Source: Agromyces agglutinans
GTDB lineage: Bacteria; Actinomycetota; Actinomycetes; Actinomycetales; Microbacteriaceae
Direction: 5' to 3'
Assembly (NCBI RefSeq): GCF_009647605.1
Contig: NZ_WJIF01000003.1
Location: 347,988-411,987 of the forward strand
Length of the DNA: 64,000 nucleotides
The translations under genes were made by a program, and so were the position numbers. This document shows, in pieces, positions 51,016 to 60,030 of this stretch (its first letter is position 1; each line of letters opens with the position of its first letter). Below the pieces are notes generated by a model. That model worked only from the letters and a program-made list of their open reading frames with translations. It had not been told where the DNA came from and ran no database searches.

Positions 51016-52701
51016 ATGTCCCCCAAGAAGACGATCGCGGCCGGCGGAGTCGCGATCCTCGCGCTCGCCGGCGCCGCCGTCGCCGTTCCCGCCCAGGCCG
51101 CACCCCTCGACCAGTGGGACTTCCGCGAGACCCGCGCGACCGGCCACTACGAGCGCACCGCCGAAGGCCTGCACATCTGGACCGAGGGCACCGCTTCGAG
51201 TGACAAGGTCGCCGGCTACCTGAAGGTCGACCTGCCGCTCGCGAGCACCCTGTCGGGCGGACTCGACTACACGGCTGCCGGCGGCGGCGTCCCGGGCGCC
51301 CAGTTCGTCGTCGACATCGACGGCAACGGCACGGGCGACGGCATCCTCGTCGGCGAGTCGGTCTACGGCCAGAACTGGTGGCTGACCGGCGGCTCGAGCG
51401 CGGCCTTCAAGGCCCTCGACCCGTCGGGCGCCGAGAACGGCGGCAACGGCTCGGAGTGGTTCGGCACGCTCGCGCAATGGGCCGCGGCGGCGCCCGGCGC
51501 GAAGATCGTGAGCGTCGGCTTCAGCCTCGGCTCGGGCGTCAAGGGCGAGGGCGTCGTGCGTGCGGTGCTCGCGGGCGACCAGCGCTACACGTTCGACGCG
51601 GCCCGCGTCGCTCCCGTCATCACGAACGTGCTCGCCGACGGCGCAGTGGTCGGCGGCAAGGCCACCTTCACGGTCGACCTCGCCGACGACGACATCAGCT
51701 ACACGTACATCGAGCTGAACCGCGGCGGCAAGTGGCTCACCGACAACACGAAGTCGGCCGGTTCCACGAACCACGGCCTGCACCCGAAGCTCGTCGTCGA
51801 CCTCGGCGCCTACCCCGACGGCGCCTACCAGCTCAAGATCAACGCCGTCGACACGTCGGGCCTCTCGGCGAACCGCGTCGTGCCGTTCACGATCGACAAC
51901 ACGCGCCCGACGCTCGAGCTCGTGAGCCCCGCGAACGGCGCGTCGTTCGCAGCGAGCGCCGGCGTGAAGCTCGATGTGCGTGCAGCCGACGCGGGCAAGC
52001 TCACCGACGTCGTCGTCAACGTCTACCGCGACGGCAAGCTCCTGAAGTCGCTCGGCAAGCAGTCGACCGCGGGCGCCGTGGGCTGGACGGGATCGTGGAA
52101 CCTGCCGACGGGACTCGCCGACGGCACCTACACGCTCAAGATCGGCACGACCGACCTGGCCGGGAACAACCGCACGATCAGCAGCTCGATCGTCATCGAC
52201 TCGTCGCTCGGCGAGGGCGACGGCGAGGGCGAGACCGAAGAGCCCGCCGCCGCCCCTTCGCTCTCGGTGGACACGACGCAGGTGAAGGTCGGGTCCGCGC
52301 TGAAGATCGCGGGCGCCAACTTCGCCGCCGGCACGTCGATCACGCTCGAGCTGCACTCCGACCCGGTCGTGCTGGGCACCGCCGTCGCCGGTGAAGACGG
52401 CTCGATCGCGTTCGACGCGGTCGTGCCGGCCTCGATCCCTACCGGTGACCACGAGATCGTCGCGTTCTTCGGTGAGAACGGCGAACTGCGTGTGCCGATC
52501 ACCGTGACCGCAGCGGATGCAACGCCCACCGCCGGCGCCTCCAGCACGGCCGCCTCGGCCGGCACGGGTTCGGCCGCCGGCCTCGCCGACACCGGCTTCG
52601 AGGGCATCGGCCTCGGCATCGGCGCCCTCGTCGTGCTGCTGGGCGCCGGCGTGCTGGCGATCACGGCCCTGCGTCGTCGCGTCGCGGACGTGCGCGACTG
52701 A
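51016..52701 (+). CDS. Sortase-anchored cell-surface protein with Ig-like domains
   Basis: A 561-residue exported protein. The signal peptide (KKTIAAGGVAILALAGAAVAVPAQAAP) ends near residue 29. Residues ~30-195 form a beta-rich domain of unknown type (FRETRATGHYERTAEGLHIWTEG). Two Ig-like repeats follow at ~200-295 and ~300-395 (VDTSGLSAN, TDLAGNN), then an acidic linker, another beta domain, an Ala/Thr/Ser linker and the anchor LADTG + helix + RRRVADVRD, which fits LAxTG motifs used by class E sortases. AAGGAG lies before the ATG. Confidence 0.82.
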   Translation: MSPKKTIAAGGVAILALAGAAVAVPAQAAPLDQWDFRETRATGHYERTAEGLHIWTEGTASSDKVAGYLKVDLPLASTLSGGLDYTAAGGGVPGAQFVVDIDGNGTGDGILVGESVYGQNWWLTGGSSAAFKALDPSGAENGGNGSEWFGTLAQWAAAAPGAKIVSVGFSLGSGVKGEGVVRAVLAGDQRYTFDAARVAPVITNVLADGAVVGGKATFTVDLADDDISYTYIELNRGGKWLTDNTKSAGSTNHGLHPKLVVDLGAYPDGAYQLKINAVDTSGLSANRVVPFTIDNTRPTLELVSPANGASFAASAGVKLDVRAADAGKLTDVVVNVYRDGKLLKSLGKQSTAGAVGWTGSWNLPTGLADGTYTLKIGTTDLAGNNRTISSSIVIDSSLGEGDGEGETEEPAAAPSLSVDTTQVKVGSALKIAGANFAAGTSITLELHSDPVVLGTAVAGEDGSIAFDAVVPASIPTGDHEIVAFFGENGELRVPITVTAADATPTAGASSTAASAGTGSAAGLADTGFEGIGLGIGALVVLLGAGVLAITALRRRVADVRD

Positions 52702-52722
52702 TCGACGGAGTCGATCGCGAAC

Positions 52723-52748
52723 GGCCCGTCACCTCACGGTGGCGGGCC
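52723..52748. terminator. Terminator after the surface-protein gene
   Basis: GGCCCGTCACC and GGTGGCGGGCC form an 11-bp stem (one T-G pair) with loop TCAC, 21 bases after the stop codon, followed by CTTCG. Confidence 0.85.
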
Positions 52749-52786
52749 CTTCGCGTGCGTCGGGTGCGCATGAGTCGGGATCCAGT

Positions 52787-52815
52787 TGCATCATGTTGGA
52801 TGCAGTTATGATGCA
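52787..52815. promoter_or_regulatory. Autoregulatory operator/promoter of the vapBC-type pair
   Basis: TGCATCAT (52787-52794) and ATGATGCA (52808-52815) are a perfect 8-bp inverted repeat 13 bases apart. TATGAT (52807-52812) inside the right arm can serve as the -10 box, with TTGCAT upstream. Antitoxin-toxin complexes of this class bind such repeats. Confidence 0.65.
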
Positions 52816-52818
52816 GAC

Positions 52819-53049
52819 ATGCGTACCACCGTCGACCTTCCTCCAGCGGTGCACCGCCGAGCGACCGAACTCGCGAGGCGACGCCACCAATCGCTGTCAT
52901 CCGTCATCGCAGAGCTCACCACCCGAGGACTCGCTTCGATCGGCGAACCGGTCTCGATCCACGCCGACTCGGCGGGCGGCTTCCCGGTCCTCAGCATCGG
53001 CAGGCGGGTCACCTCAGCCGACGTCGCGGACGCGCTGGACGACGAGTGA
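52819..53049 (+). CDS. Ribbon-helix-helix antitoxin (VapB-like)
   Basis: A 76-residue protein. RTTVDLPPAVHRRATELARRRHQSLSSVIAELTTRGL (in parts) is a ribbon-helix-helix DNA-binding domain; the acidic C-terminus (SADVADALDDE) would wrap the toxin. The ATG at 52819 starts directly at the ribbon strand; an ATG 11 codons earlier lies within the operator. It overlaps the toxin gene by four bases (GTGA). Confidence 0.88.
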   Translation: MRTTVDLPPAVHRRATELARRRHQSLSSVIAELTTRGLASIGEPVSIHADSAGGFPVLSIGRRVTSADVADALDDE

Positions 53050-53438
53050 GCCCCACCCTGCTCGACGCGAACGCGCTCATCGCGCTCGTGGTCGAGGAGC
53101 ATGAGTTCCACGAGCGCATGACCCGATGGGCTGCCGAAGCCGGGCCGATCGCCGTCTGCCCGATCGTCGAGGGTGCGCTGGTGCGCTTCCTCGTGCGCCT
53201 GGGCGAGTCGGCCGACACCTGCGTCGCGGTCCTCGCGGCCCTCCACCGGCATCCTCGCGTCGAGTTCTGGGAGGACTCCGTCTCGTACCTCGACGCCGAC
53301 CTCGCCGGCGTGATCGGGCACCGCCAGGTCACCGACGCGTACCTCGCCTCGCTCGCCGCCGCTCGCGGTGCCGCCCTCGCGACGTTCGATCGTGCGCTGG
53401 TGGCCTCGAGGCCCTCCTGCGCCGTCCTGATCCCCTGA
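53046..53438 (+). CDS. PIN-domain ribonuclease toxin (VapC-like)
   Basis: A 130-residue PIN protein. LLDANALIALV carries the first catalytic Asp (Asp7), CPIVEGALVRF the Glu, VTDAYLASLA the second Asp and LATFDRAL the last. All four acidic positions are kept, so it should be an active Mg-dependent endoribonuclease, with tRNA or rRNA the usual target. GTG start coupled to the antitoxin stop. metH begins 33 bases downstream. Confidence 0.9.
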   Translation: MSPTLLDANALIALVVEEHEFHERMTRWAAEAGPIAVCPIVEGALVRFLVRLGESADTCVAVLAALHRHPRVEFWEDSVSYLDADLAGVIGHRQVTDAYLASLAAARGAALATFDRALVASRPSCAVLIP

Positions 53439-53459
53439 ACGAGCGCGCCGGGCGCTGAC

Positions 53460-53465
53460 TACACT
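53460..53465 (+). promoter_or_regulatory. -10 box TACACT ahead of metH
   Basis: TACACT ends six bases before the metH GTG, in the 33-base gap after the toxin gene; there is no room for a riboswitch. Confidence 0.5.
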
Positions 53466-53471
53466 CGCGAT

Positions 53472-56400
53472 GTGACCGCAGCAGCCGCCTCCTCAGGCAC
53501 GCCCCGCTTCGCGCTCGACATCGACCCGGTGCCGAGGCCGCCTCGCGCCGAGGCGCTGCTCGAGGCGCTCGCGACCCGGGTCGTCATCGCCGACGGCGCC
53601 ATGGGCACGATGCTCCAGCAGCACGACCTCTCGCTCGACGACGACTTCGAGGGCCACGAGGGCTGCAACGAGATCCTCAACGCGACGCGCCCCGACGTCA
53701 TCGGAGGCATCCACGACGCGTACCTCGCCGTCGGCATCGACGCGGTCGAGACGAACACGTTCGGCGCGAACTGGTCCAACCTCTCCGACTACGGCATCGA
53801 CGATCGCATCGCCGAACTCGCCGAGGCCGGGGCGCGGATCGCGCGCGAGCGGGTCGAGGCCGCCGAGGCGGCCGACGGGCGGCAGCGCTGGGTGCTGGGC
53901 TCGATGGGTCCCGGCACGAAGCTGCCCAGCCTCGGGCACACGACCTACGCGCACCTCAAGCAGACGTTCGCCGTGCAGGCCGAGGGCCTGATCGACGGCG
54001 GCGCCGACGCGTTCCTGATCGAGACGTCGCAGGACCTGCTGCAGACGAAGGCGGCCGTCAACGGCTGCAAGCAGGCGATCGTCGCCCGTGGCATCCGCCT
54101 GCCGATCTTCGTCGAGGTGACCGTCGAGACCACCGGCACCATGCTCATGGGTTCCGAGATCGGGGCCGCGCTGACCGCGCTCGAGCCGCTCGGCGTCGAC
54201 GCGATCGGCCTGAACTGCGCGACCGGGCCCGCCGAGATGAGCGAGCACCTGCGCCACCTCTCGAAGTACTCGCGCGTGCCCGTGGCGTGCATGCCGAACG
54301 CGGGCCTGCCCGTGTTGGGCGCGAACGGCGCCCACTACCCGCTGACGCCGGCCGAGCTCGCCACGGCCCACGAGCAGTTCGTCGCCGAGTTCGGGTTGGC
54401 GCTGGTCGGCGGATGCTGCGGCACCACGCCCGACCACCTCCGCGCGGTCGTTGAGCGGCTCGCCCCTCATCGGTCGGGCGAACACGAACCGGATGCCCCG
54501 GACCGGACGCCGCGGCATCCGACCGCCGAACCGGGCGTCGCGAGCCTCTACCAGCACGTGCCGTTCCGACAGGACGCCTCGTACCTCGCCATCGGCGAGC
54601 GCACCAACGCGAACGGGTCGAAGGCGTTCCGCGAGGCGATGCTCGAGGGCCGGTGGGACGACTGCGTCGAGATCGCGAAGTCGCAGACCCGGGTCGGGGC
54701 GCACCTCCTCGACGTCTGCGTCGACTACGTCGGGCGCGACGGCGTCGCCGATATCCGCGAGGTCGTATCGCGGTTCGCGAGTGCGTCGACCCTTCCGCTC
54801 GTGATCGACTCGACCGAGCCCGACGTGATCGCCGCGGGCCTCGAGCTCATCGGCGGGCGCCCGGTCGTGAACTCGGTCAACTACGAGGACGGCGACGGCC
54901 CGTCGAGCCGGTTCGGCCGCATCATGCCGCTCGTGAAGGAGCACGGCACGGCCGTCGTCGCACTGACGATCGACGAGCAGGGCCAGGCGCGCACGGCTGA
55001 CGGCAAGTTCGCGATCGCGTCGCGGCTCATCGACGAGCTCGTCGGCACGTGGGGCATGCGCGTCGAGGACATCATCGTCGACGCCCTCACCTTCCCGATC
55101 GCGACCGGGCAGGAGGAGACCCGGCGCGACGCGATCGAGACGATCGACGCGATCCGGCGCATCACGACCGCGTACCCGGGCATCAACACGACCCTCGGCG
55201 TCTCGAACGTGTCGTTCGGCCTCAACCCCGCGGCGCGCAGCGTGCTCAACTCGGTGTTCCTGCACGAGGCGGCCGAGGCGGGGCTCACCTCGGGCATCAT
55301 CGACGCGGCGAAGATCGTGCCGCTCGCGTCAGTGCCCGACGAGCAGCGGCAGGTCGCGCTCGACCTCGTCTGGGACCGTCGCGAGTTCGACGCCGACGGC
55401 AACACGACGTACGACCCCCTGGCGCGCATGCTCGACCTCTTCACGGGCGTCGACTCGGCGGCACTGCGCGACGCCCGCGCCGCGGAACTCGCGGAGCTCC
55501 CCGTCGGCGAACGGCTCGCACGTCGCATCATCGACGGCGAGGGCAAGGGGCTCGAGGCCGACCTCGAACTCGCACTGGCCGACGGCATGACGGCACTCGG
55601 CATCATCAACGACCACCTCCTCGAGGGCATGAAGGTCGTCGGCGAGCGCTTCGGAGCCGGCGAGATGCAGCTGCCGTTCGTGCTCCAGTCGGCCGAGGTC
55701 ATGAAGACCGCGGTCGCCCTCCTCGAGCCGCACATGGAGAAGTCCGAGGGCACCGCGACCAAGGGCACGATGGTCATCGCGACGGTGCGCGGCGATGTGC
55801 ACGACATCGGCAAGAACCTCGTCGACATCATCCTGACCAACAACGGGTACCGGGTGATCAACCTCGGCATCAAGCAGCCGATCGCCGACATCATCAAGGC
55901 CGCCGAAGAGCACGACGCCGACGTGATCGGCATGTCGGGGCTGCTCGTGAAGTCGACCGTCGTGATGAAGGAGAACCTCGAGGAGCTGAACGCGCGCGGA
56001 CTCGCGAAGCGGTGGCCCGTGATCCTCGGCGGCGCGGCGCTCACGCGCACCTACGTCGAAGACGACCTCGCGAGCCGCTTCGACGGCGAGGTGCGCTACG
56101 CGCGCGACGCCTTCGAGGGGCTGGCGCTCATGGAGCCGCTCGTCGCGATCGCCCGCGGCGCCGACCCCGCCGCCGTGGGGCTGCCTCCGCTGAAGAAGCG
56201 CATCCACACGTCGGGTTCCAAACTCACGCTCACCGAGCCGGATGCGATGCCGGGCAGATCGGATGTCGCGAGCGACAACCCCGTGCCGGCGCCGCCCTTC
56301 TGGGGCACGCGCATCGTGCGCGGCCTCGCGCTCGCCGACTACGCCGCGTTCCTCGACGAGCGCGCGACCTTCCTCGGCCAGTGGGGGCTGAAGCCGGGCC

Positions 56401-57143
56401 GCGGCGAGGGCGGCGCCTCGTACGAGGAGCTCGTCGGGCGCGAGGGCCGGCCGCGCCTGCGCTACTGGCTCGACCGCATCCTGGCCGAGGGCATGCTCGA
56501 TGCGTCGGTCGCCTACGGCTACTTCCCGGTGGTCTCCGAGGGCGACGACCTGATCGTGCTGCACCACGGCGACGACCCCTCCGGCGTCCTCGGGCGGGCA
56601 GGGCTCCTCGCGCCCGACGGCGGTTCGGGCGGCGTGGTCGGCGAGGAGCGCCTGCGCTTCCACTTCCCCCGCCAGCGCCGCGACCGGCACCTGTGCCTGG
56701 CCGACTTCGTGCGTTCCCGGGAGTCGGGCGCCGTCGACGTGCTGCCGGTGCAGCTGGTCACGGCCGGCGCGCACATCGACACCGTCACCGCGAAGCTGTT
56801 CGCGGAAGACCGCTACCGCGACTACTACGAGCTCAACGGCCTCGTCATGCAGCTCACCGAGGCGCTCGCCGAGTTCTGGCACGCGCGCATCCGCTCCGAA
56901 CTCGGCTTCGCCGACGAGGACCCGGCCGACACGGCGGGCCTGTTCAAGCTCGAGTACCGCGGCGCCCGGTTCTCGCTCGGCTACCCGGCCTGCCCCGACA
57001 TGGAGGACCGCCGCAAGGTCGTCGCGCTGCTGCGGCCCGAGCGCATGGGCGTCGAGCTCAGCGAGGAGCTGCAGCTGCATCCCGAGCAGTCGACCGACGC
57101 ATTCGTCTTCCACCACCCCGAGGCGAAGTACTTCTCGGTCTGA
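53472..57143 (+). CDS. metH: Cobalamin-dependent methionine synthase
   Basis: A 1223-residue modular enzyme. The homocysteine domain (~35-325) has GLNCATGP and GGCCGTTPDH, which hold the Zn-binding Cys residues. The folate domain (~350-640) has IGERTNANGSKAF and VVNSVNYEDG. The cobalamin cap and binding region (~680-900) has DVHDIGKN near residue 775, whose His ligates cobalt, and SGLLVKSTVVM. The C-terminal reactivation domain binds AdoMet (ELGFADEDP, YRGARFSLGYPACPD). It methylates homocysteine with methyl-tetrahydrofolate in the cytoplasm. The GTG start is supported by the -10 box just upstream. A probable cobalamin importer converges from the far side. Confidence 0.97.
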   Translation: MTAAAASSGTPRFALDIDPVPRPPRAEALLEALATRVVIADGAMGTMLQQHDLSLDDDFEGHEGCNEILNATRPDVIGGIHDAYLAVGIDAVETNTFGANWSNLSDYGIDDRIAELAEAGARIARERVEAAEAADGRQRWVLGSMGPGTKLPSLGHTTYAHLKQTFAVQAEGLIDGGADAFLIETSQDLLQTKAAVNGCKQAIVARGIRLPIFVEVTVETTGTMLMGSEIGAALTALEPLGVDAIGLNCATGPAEMSEHLRHLSKYSRVPVACMPNAGLPVLGANGAHYPLTPAELATAHEQFVAEFGLALVGGCCGTTPDHLRAVVERLAPHRSGEHEPDAPDRTPRHPTAEPGVASLYQHVPFRQDASYLAIGERTNANGSKAFREAMLEGRWDDCVEIAKSQTRVGAHLLDVCVDYVGRDGVADIREVVSRFASASTLPLVIDSTEPDVIAAGLELIGGRPVVNSVNYEDGDGPSSRFGRIMPLVKEHGTAVVALTIDEQGQARTADGKFAIASRLIDELVGTWGMRVEDIIVDALTFPIATGQEETRRDAIETIDAIRRITTAYPGINTTLGVSNVSFGLNPAARSVLNSVFLHEAAEAGLTSGIIDAAKIVPLASVPDEQRQVALDLVWDRREFDADGNTTYDPLARMLDLFTGVDSAALRDARAAELAELPVGERLARRIIDGEGKGLEADLELALADGMTALGIINDHLLEGMKVVGERFGAGEMQLPFVLQSAEVMKTAVALLEPHMEKSEGTATKGTMVIATVRGDVHDIGKNLVDIILTNNGYRVINLGIKQPIADIIKAAEEHDADVIGMSGLLVKSTVVMKENLEELNARGLAKRWPVILGGAALTRTYVEDDLASRFDGEVRYARDAFEGLALMEPLVAIARGADPAAVGLPPLKKRIHTSGSKLTLTEPDAMPGRSDVASDNPVPAPPFWGTRIVRGLALADYAAFLDERATFLGQWGLKPGRGEGGASYEELVGREGRPRLRYWLDRILAEGMLDASVAYGYFPVVSEGDDLIVLHHGDDPSGVLGRAGLLAPDGGSGGVVGEERLRFHFPRQRRDRHLCLADFVRSRESGAVDVLPVQLVTAGAHIDTVTAKLFAEDRYRDYYELNGLVMQLTEALAEFWHARIRSELGFADEDPADTAGLFKLEYRGARFSLGYPACPDMEDRRKVVALLRPERMGVELSEELQLHPEQSTDAFVFHHPEAKYFSV

Positions 57144-57161
57144 AGCCTCTCGGCGATACGA

Positions 57162-57236
57162 CGCCGAGTGATGTCGAAACGGTCGAACGTCGCGGCCGAA
57201 TCGACATCACTCGGCGCGTTTCGCCATCACTCGGCG
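57162..57236. repeat. Inverted repeat with duplicated right arm
   Basis: The left arm CGCCGAGTGATGTCGA (57162-57177) pairs perfectly with 57201-57216. A second right arm at 57217-57236 matches the 20-base left arm (57162-57181) with one mismatch, so two alternative hairpins are possible. It lies between the convergent metH and ECF S-component genes and probably serves as a terminator for both. Confidence 0.75.
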
Positions 57237-57992
57237 GGCGTGCGGGAGGCGCACCCGCCGCAGCGCGGCCAGCGCCGCCCGGCCGAACACCGCCAGGCCG
57301 GCCACGGTCGTCACGGCGCGCAGGGTGTCCCACGTGATCGTCGAGGTCGTGAGCGAGTACAGCGCGAACGAGGCGAGGTTCCGCCCGAGCGGAGCGCCCG
57401 GCTCGTACGAGATGCCGGTGCCCGAGCCGATCGCGAACGGCCAGAACCAGAGGTTCATCACGAGGCCGAACGCGTAGGACGCGACGACGCCGTACGCGGC
57501 GAGCATCGCGATCTCGGCGACGCCCGAACGCACTCGTCTCGGCAGCAGGCCGGCGCCCGCGCCGACCCAGCCGCAGGCGAACATCTGGAACGGCGTCCAC
57601 GGCCCGAAGCCGCCCGTGATCGTCGACGAGAGCCCGATCGCGAGCACGCCGAGCAGGAACCCGAACCGCGCGCCGAACGCCCGCCCCGCCAGGATCAGCA
57701 GCACGAACACGACCTCGACGCCGCCGACGCCCGTGCCCGCCACCCGCACCGCAGCGGCGACCGCGGTGAGCGTGCCGAGCAGGGCGAGGGTCTTCGCCGA
57801 GCGGAACGCGCCGTCGACCGCGAGCACGGCCACCAACGCGGTGAGCGGTGCGAGGGCGAGGGCCGCCCACGGTGCCGCCGCCTGCGCGTCGGCCGGCAGG
57901 GCGGGCGCGAGCAGCGGCCATGCGAAAGCACCGGCCGCGACCACGCTGCCCGCGACGAGCAGTGCCGTCGACCACCTCGACCCCGGCCTCAC
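57207..57992 (-). CDS. ECF transporter S component (probable cobalamin, CbrT-like)
   Basis: A 261-residue membrane protein with six to seven helices. The segment GGFGPWTPFQMFACGWVGAGAGLLP near residue 130 is a known mark of the ECF S-component group that includes cobalamin transporters. Small, Ala-rich helices match S components, which bind the vitamin. The GTG at 57992 overlaps the stop of the fused T/A/A' gene (GTGA). Neighbouring metH needs cobalamin, and a transcobalamin-like lipoprotein gene heads the operon, so cobalamin is the favoured substrate (inference). The stop falls inside the inverted repeat at 57162-57236. Confidence 0.8.
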   Translation of the reverse strand: MRPGSRWSTALLVAGSVVAAGAFAWPLLAPALPADAQAAAPWAALALAPLTALVAVLAVDGAFRSAKTLALLGTLTAVAAAVRVAGTGVGGVEVVFVLLILAGRAFGARFGFLLGVLAIGLSSTITGGFGPWTPFQMFACGWVGAGAGLLPRRVRSGVAEIAMLAAYGVVASYAFGLVMNLWFWPFAIGSGTGISYEPGAPLGRNLASFALYSLTTSTITWDTLRAVTTVAGLAVFGRAALAALRRVRLPHARRVMAKRAE

Positions 57993-60010
57993 GAGGGCGC
58001 TCCGACCCCTCGCGGCGCTCCCAGCACGCCATCGGTCATCGTGAGGCGGCGGTCGGCGACGGATGCCGCGAAGTCCCGGTCGTGCGTCGCCACGACGACG
58101 GCCCCGCCGCGCTCGGCGTGCCCGCGGAGCGCAGCGGCGAGCATCGCGCGGGCGGACGGGTCGAGCCCGCGGGTCGGTTCGTCGACGAGCAGCACGGATG
58201 CCCCGGCGCCCGCCTGGATCGCGAGCACGAGCAGCCGCCGCTGCCCGGTCGAGAGATCGCGCGGATGCCGCGTGGCGAGGGCCGAGGCATCCGTGGCCGT
58301 GGTCGGTCGCGACGCGTCGGCGGTCAGCGGCACGCCGGCGCCGAGGAGTTCGAGGAACCGCGTCCACGTGGTGCCGCGCGGGCGGCCGGCGGTACGGTCG
58401 GCGCGCCGGCACTCGGCCGCGACCGTGTCGGCGAAGAGCAGGTCGTCGGAGCGATCGGGCACGAGCGCCACGAGACGGCGGCGGGCCCGTCGCGCGCGGC
58501 GGCCGTTCGTCGTGGCATCCATCGCCGCGAATCGCACCTCGCCCTCGTCGGCGCCGAGCGCGATCGCGGTGAGCAGGCTCGACTTGCCCGCGCCGTTCGG
58601 ACCGTCGACGACGAGGATCTCGCCGCGGTGCAGCTCGAATGAGGCGCGATCGACGGCGACGGTCCCGCCGTGGCGCACGGTGAGGCCGTCGACGGTCGCG
58701 AGCGGTGGGTGCTGCTCGAGGGCGGCGGGGACCGCGACGGGGCAGGCCTCGGAGACCGCCGCCGCGACCGCCGGCGCTTCCGCGGGCAGCGCGCCGGCGG
58801 GCGGCTCCGCCGGCAGCACCCGCCCGTCGACGATCTCGAGCCACCCGTCGGCGACGCCGACGAACCCCGCGGTGCGGTGCTCGGCGACGAGCACGGCCAC
58901 GCCGGCCTCGTGCGCGATGCGGCCGAGCAACCCGATCGTCGCCGCCCGCGCGGGCGGGTCGAGGTCGGCGAGCGGCTCGTCGACGAGCAGCAGGATCGGG
59001 TGCTCGACGATGGCCGCCGCGATCGCGACGAGCGTCGCCTCCCCGGCCGAGAGCGTGCGCACGTCGCGTCCCAGCAGGCGTTCGATGCCGAGTCGCTCGA
59101 CGACCTCGGCCACCCGGGCGCGCACGATCACCGGGGCGACGCCGCGCACCGCGAGCGAGAACCCGATCTCGTCGTCGACGGTCTCTGCGGCGAACGCGAG
59201 CCGCGGCTGCTGCGCGACGACGCCGACGAAGCCCGCCGTCTCGCGGGGCGGCACCGCGAGCCGATCGAGCCCGCCGACCTCGAGGAGGCCCGCCGCGTCT
59301 CCCTCGTCGATGTGCGTGAGCCGACCGCTGAGCGCATCGAGCACGGTCGACTTGCCGCTGCCCGTCGGCCCGCGCAGCACCGTCAGCGAGCCGGGTCCGA
59401 GGTGCAGCGACGGCATCGCCAGCGACCACTCGCCGCCGTGGCCGATCTCGGCGTCACGCACCTCGGCGGGCCGCTCGCAGTCGCCCTCCGCACGCCCGCG
59501 CGCGCCGAAGCCGCGCACCTCCATCGAGGCGGCGATCGCGATCGAACGCTCGATGGTGTGCTCGAGGATCGGCACGATCAGGGCGCCCGCACCGCGTTCT
59601 CCACGCAGGCTGCGGGCGAGGCGCACTCGACGCACCGCCTCGGCGAGCGCGGGAAAGGTCGCCCAGGCGATCACGAGCGCCCGCGCCGAACCGGCGAGGG
59701 GTCCGCCGCGGGCTCCCAGCGCGAACAGGCGCGACACGTCGACCAGGGCGTTGACGACGCCGACCGCGACGATGACGAGGGCGATCGGCAGGGCGCTGAG
59801 CGCCGCCGCCGTGAGTCCGCCCGTCGTGATCGGGCCGAACATCGCGACGTGCTCGAACGGCGACGGAAGCCGCACGACCGGCGCGTCGATGAGCACCGCG
59901 CCCGAACCCCCTGCGCCCGCGAACAGCACCCGGTACACGACCCTCGTTGCCACGAACCCGACCGCGAGGGCGACCGCGAGTCGAAGCGGAGCGGGCCGGA
60001 ACCGGAGCAT
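57989..60010 (-). CDS. Fused ECF transporter T-A-A' protein
   Basis: A 673-residue single polypeptide carrying all energising parts of an ECF transporter. Residues 1-~175 are an EcfT-like membrane domain with four to five helices and a coupling motif (ASMEVRGFG at 161-169). Residues ~190-390 are ATPase one: P-loop GPTGSGKST (214-222), LSAGE (320), Walker B LLLVDEP, His378. Residues ~435-665 are ATPase two: P-loop GPNGAGKSS (470-478), LSTGQ (586), VLLVDEP, H-loop in ATHD. EcfT, EcfA and EcfA' are usually separate, or only the ATPases are fused. The ATG at 60010 follows the lipoprotein stop by 20 bases. Confidence 0.85.
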   Translation of the reverse strand: MLRFRPAPLRLAVALAVGFVATRVVYRVLFAGAGGSGAVLIDAPVVRLPSPFEHVAMFGPITTGGLTAAALSALPIALVIVAVGVVNALVDVSRLFALGARGGPLAGSARALVIAWATFPALAEAVRRVRLARSLRGERGAGALIVPILEHTIERSIAIAASMEVRGFGARGRAEGDCERPAEVRDAEIGHGGEWSLAMPSLHLGPGSLTVLRGPTGSGKSTVLDALSGRLTHIDEGDAAGLLEVGGLDRLAVPPRETAGFVGVVAQQPRLAFAAETVDDEIGFSLAVRGVAPVIVRARVAEVVERLGIERLLGRDVRTLSAGEATLVAIAAAIVEHPILLLVDEPLADLDPPARAATIGLLGRIAHEAGVAVLVAEHRTAGFVGVADGWLEIVDGRVLPAEPPAGALPAEAPAVAAAVSEACPVAVPAALEQHPPLATVDGLTVRHGGTVAVDRASFELHRGEILVVDGPNGAGKSSLLTAIALGADEGEVRFAAMDATTNGRRARRARRRLVALVPDRSDDLLFADTVAAECRRADRTAGRPRGTTWTRFLELLGAGVPLTADASRPTTATDASALATRHPRDLSTGQRRLLVLAIQAGAGASVLLVDEPTRGLDPSARAMLAAALRGHAERGGAVVVATHDRDFAASVADRRLTMTDGVLGAPRGVGAPS

Positions 60011-60030
60011 CAGGGCGCCATCGGCGTGCG

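Noticed and set aside
53439-53471. Possible riboswitch ahead of metH
   Set aside because: The gap is only 33 bases and the promoter-like TACACT is next to the start codon.
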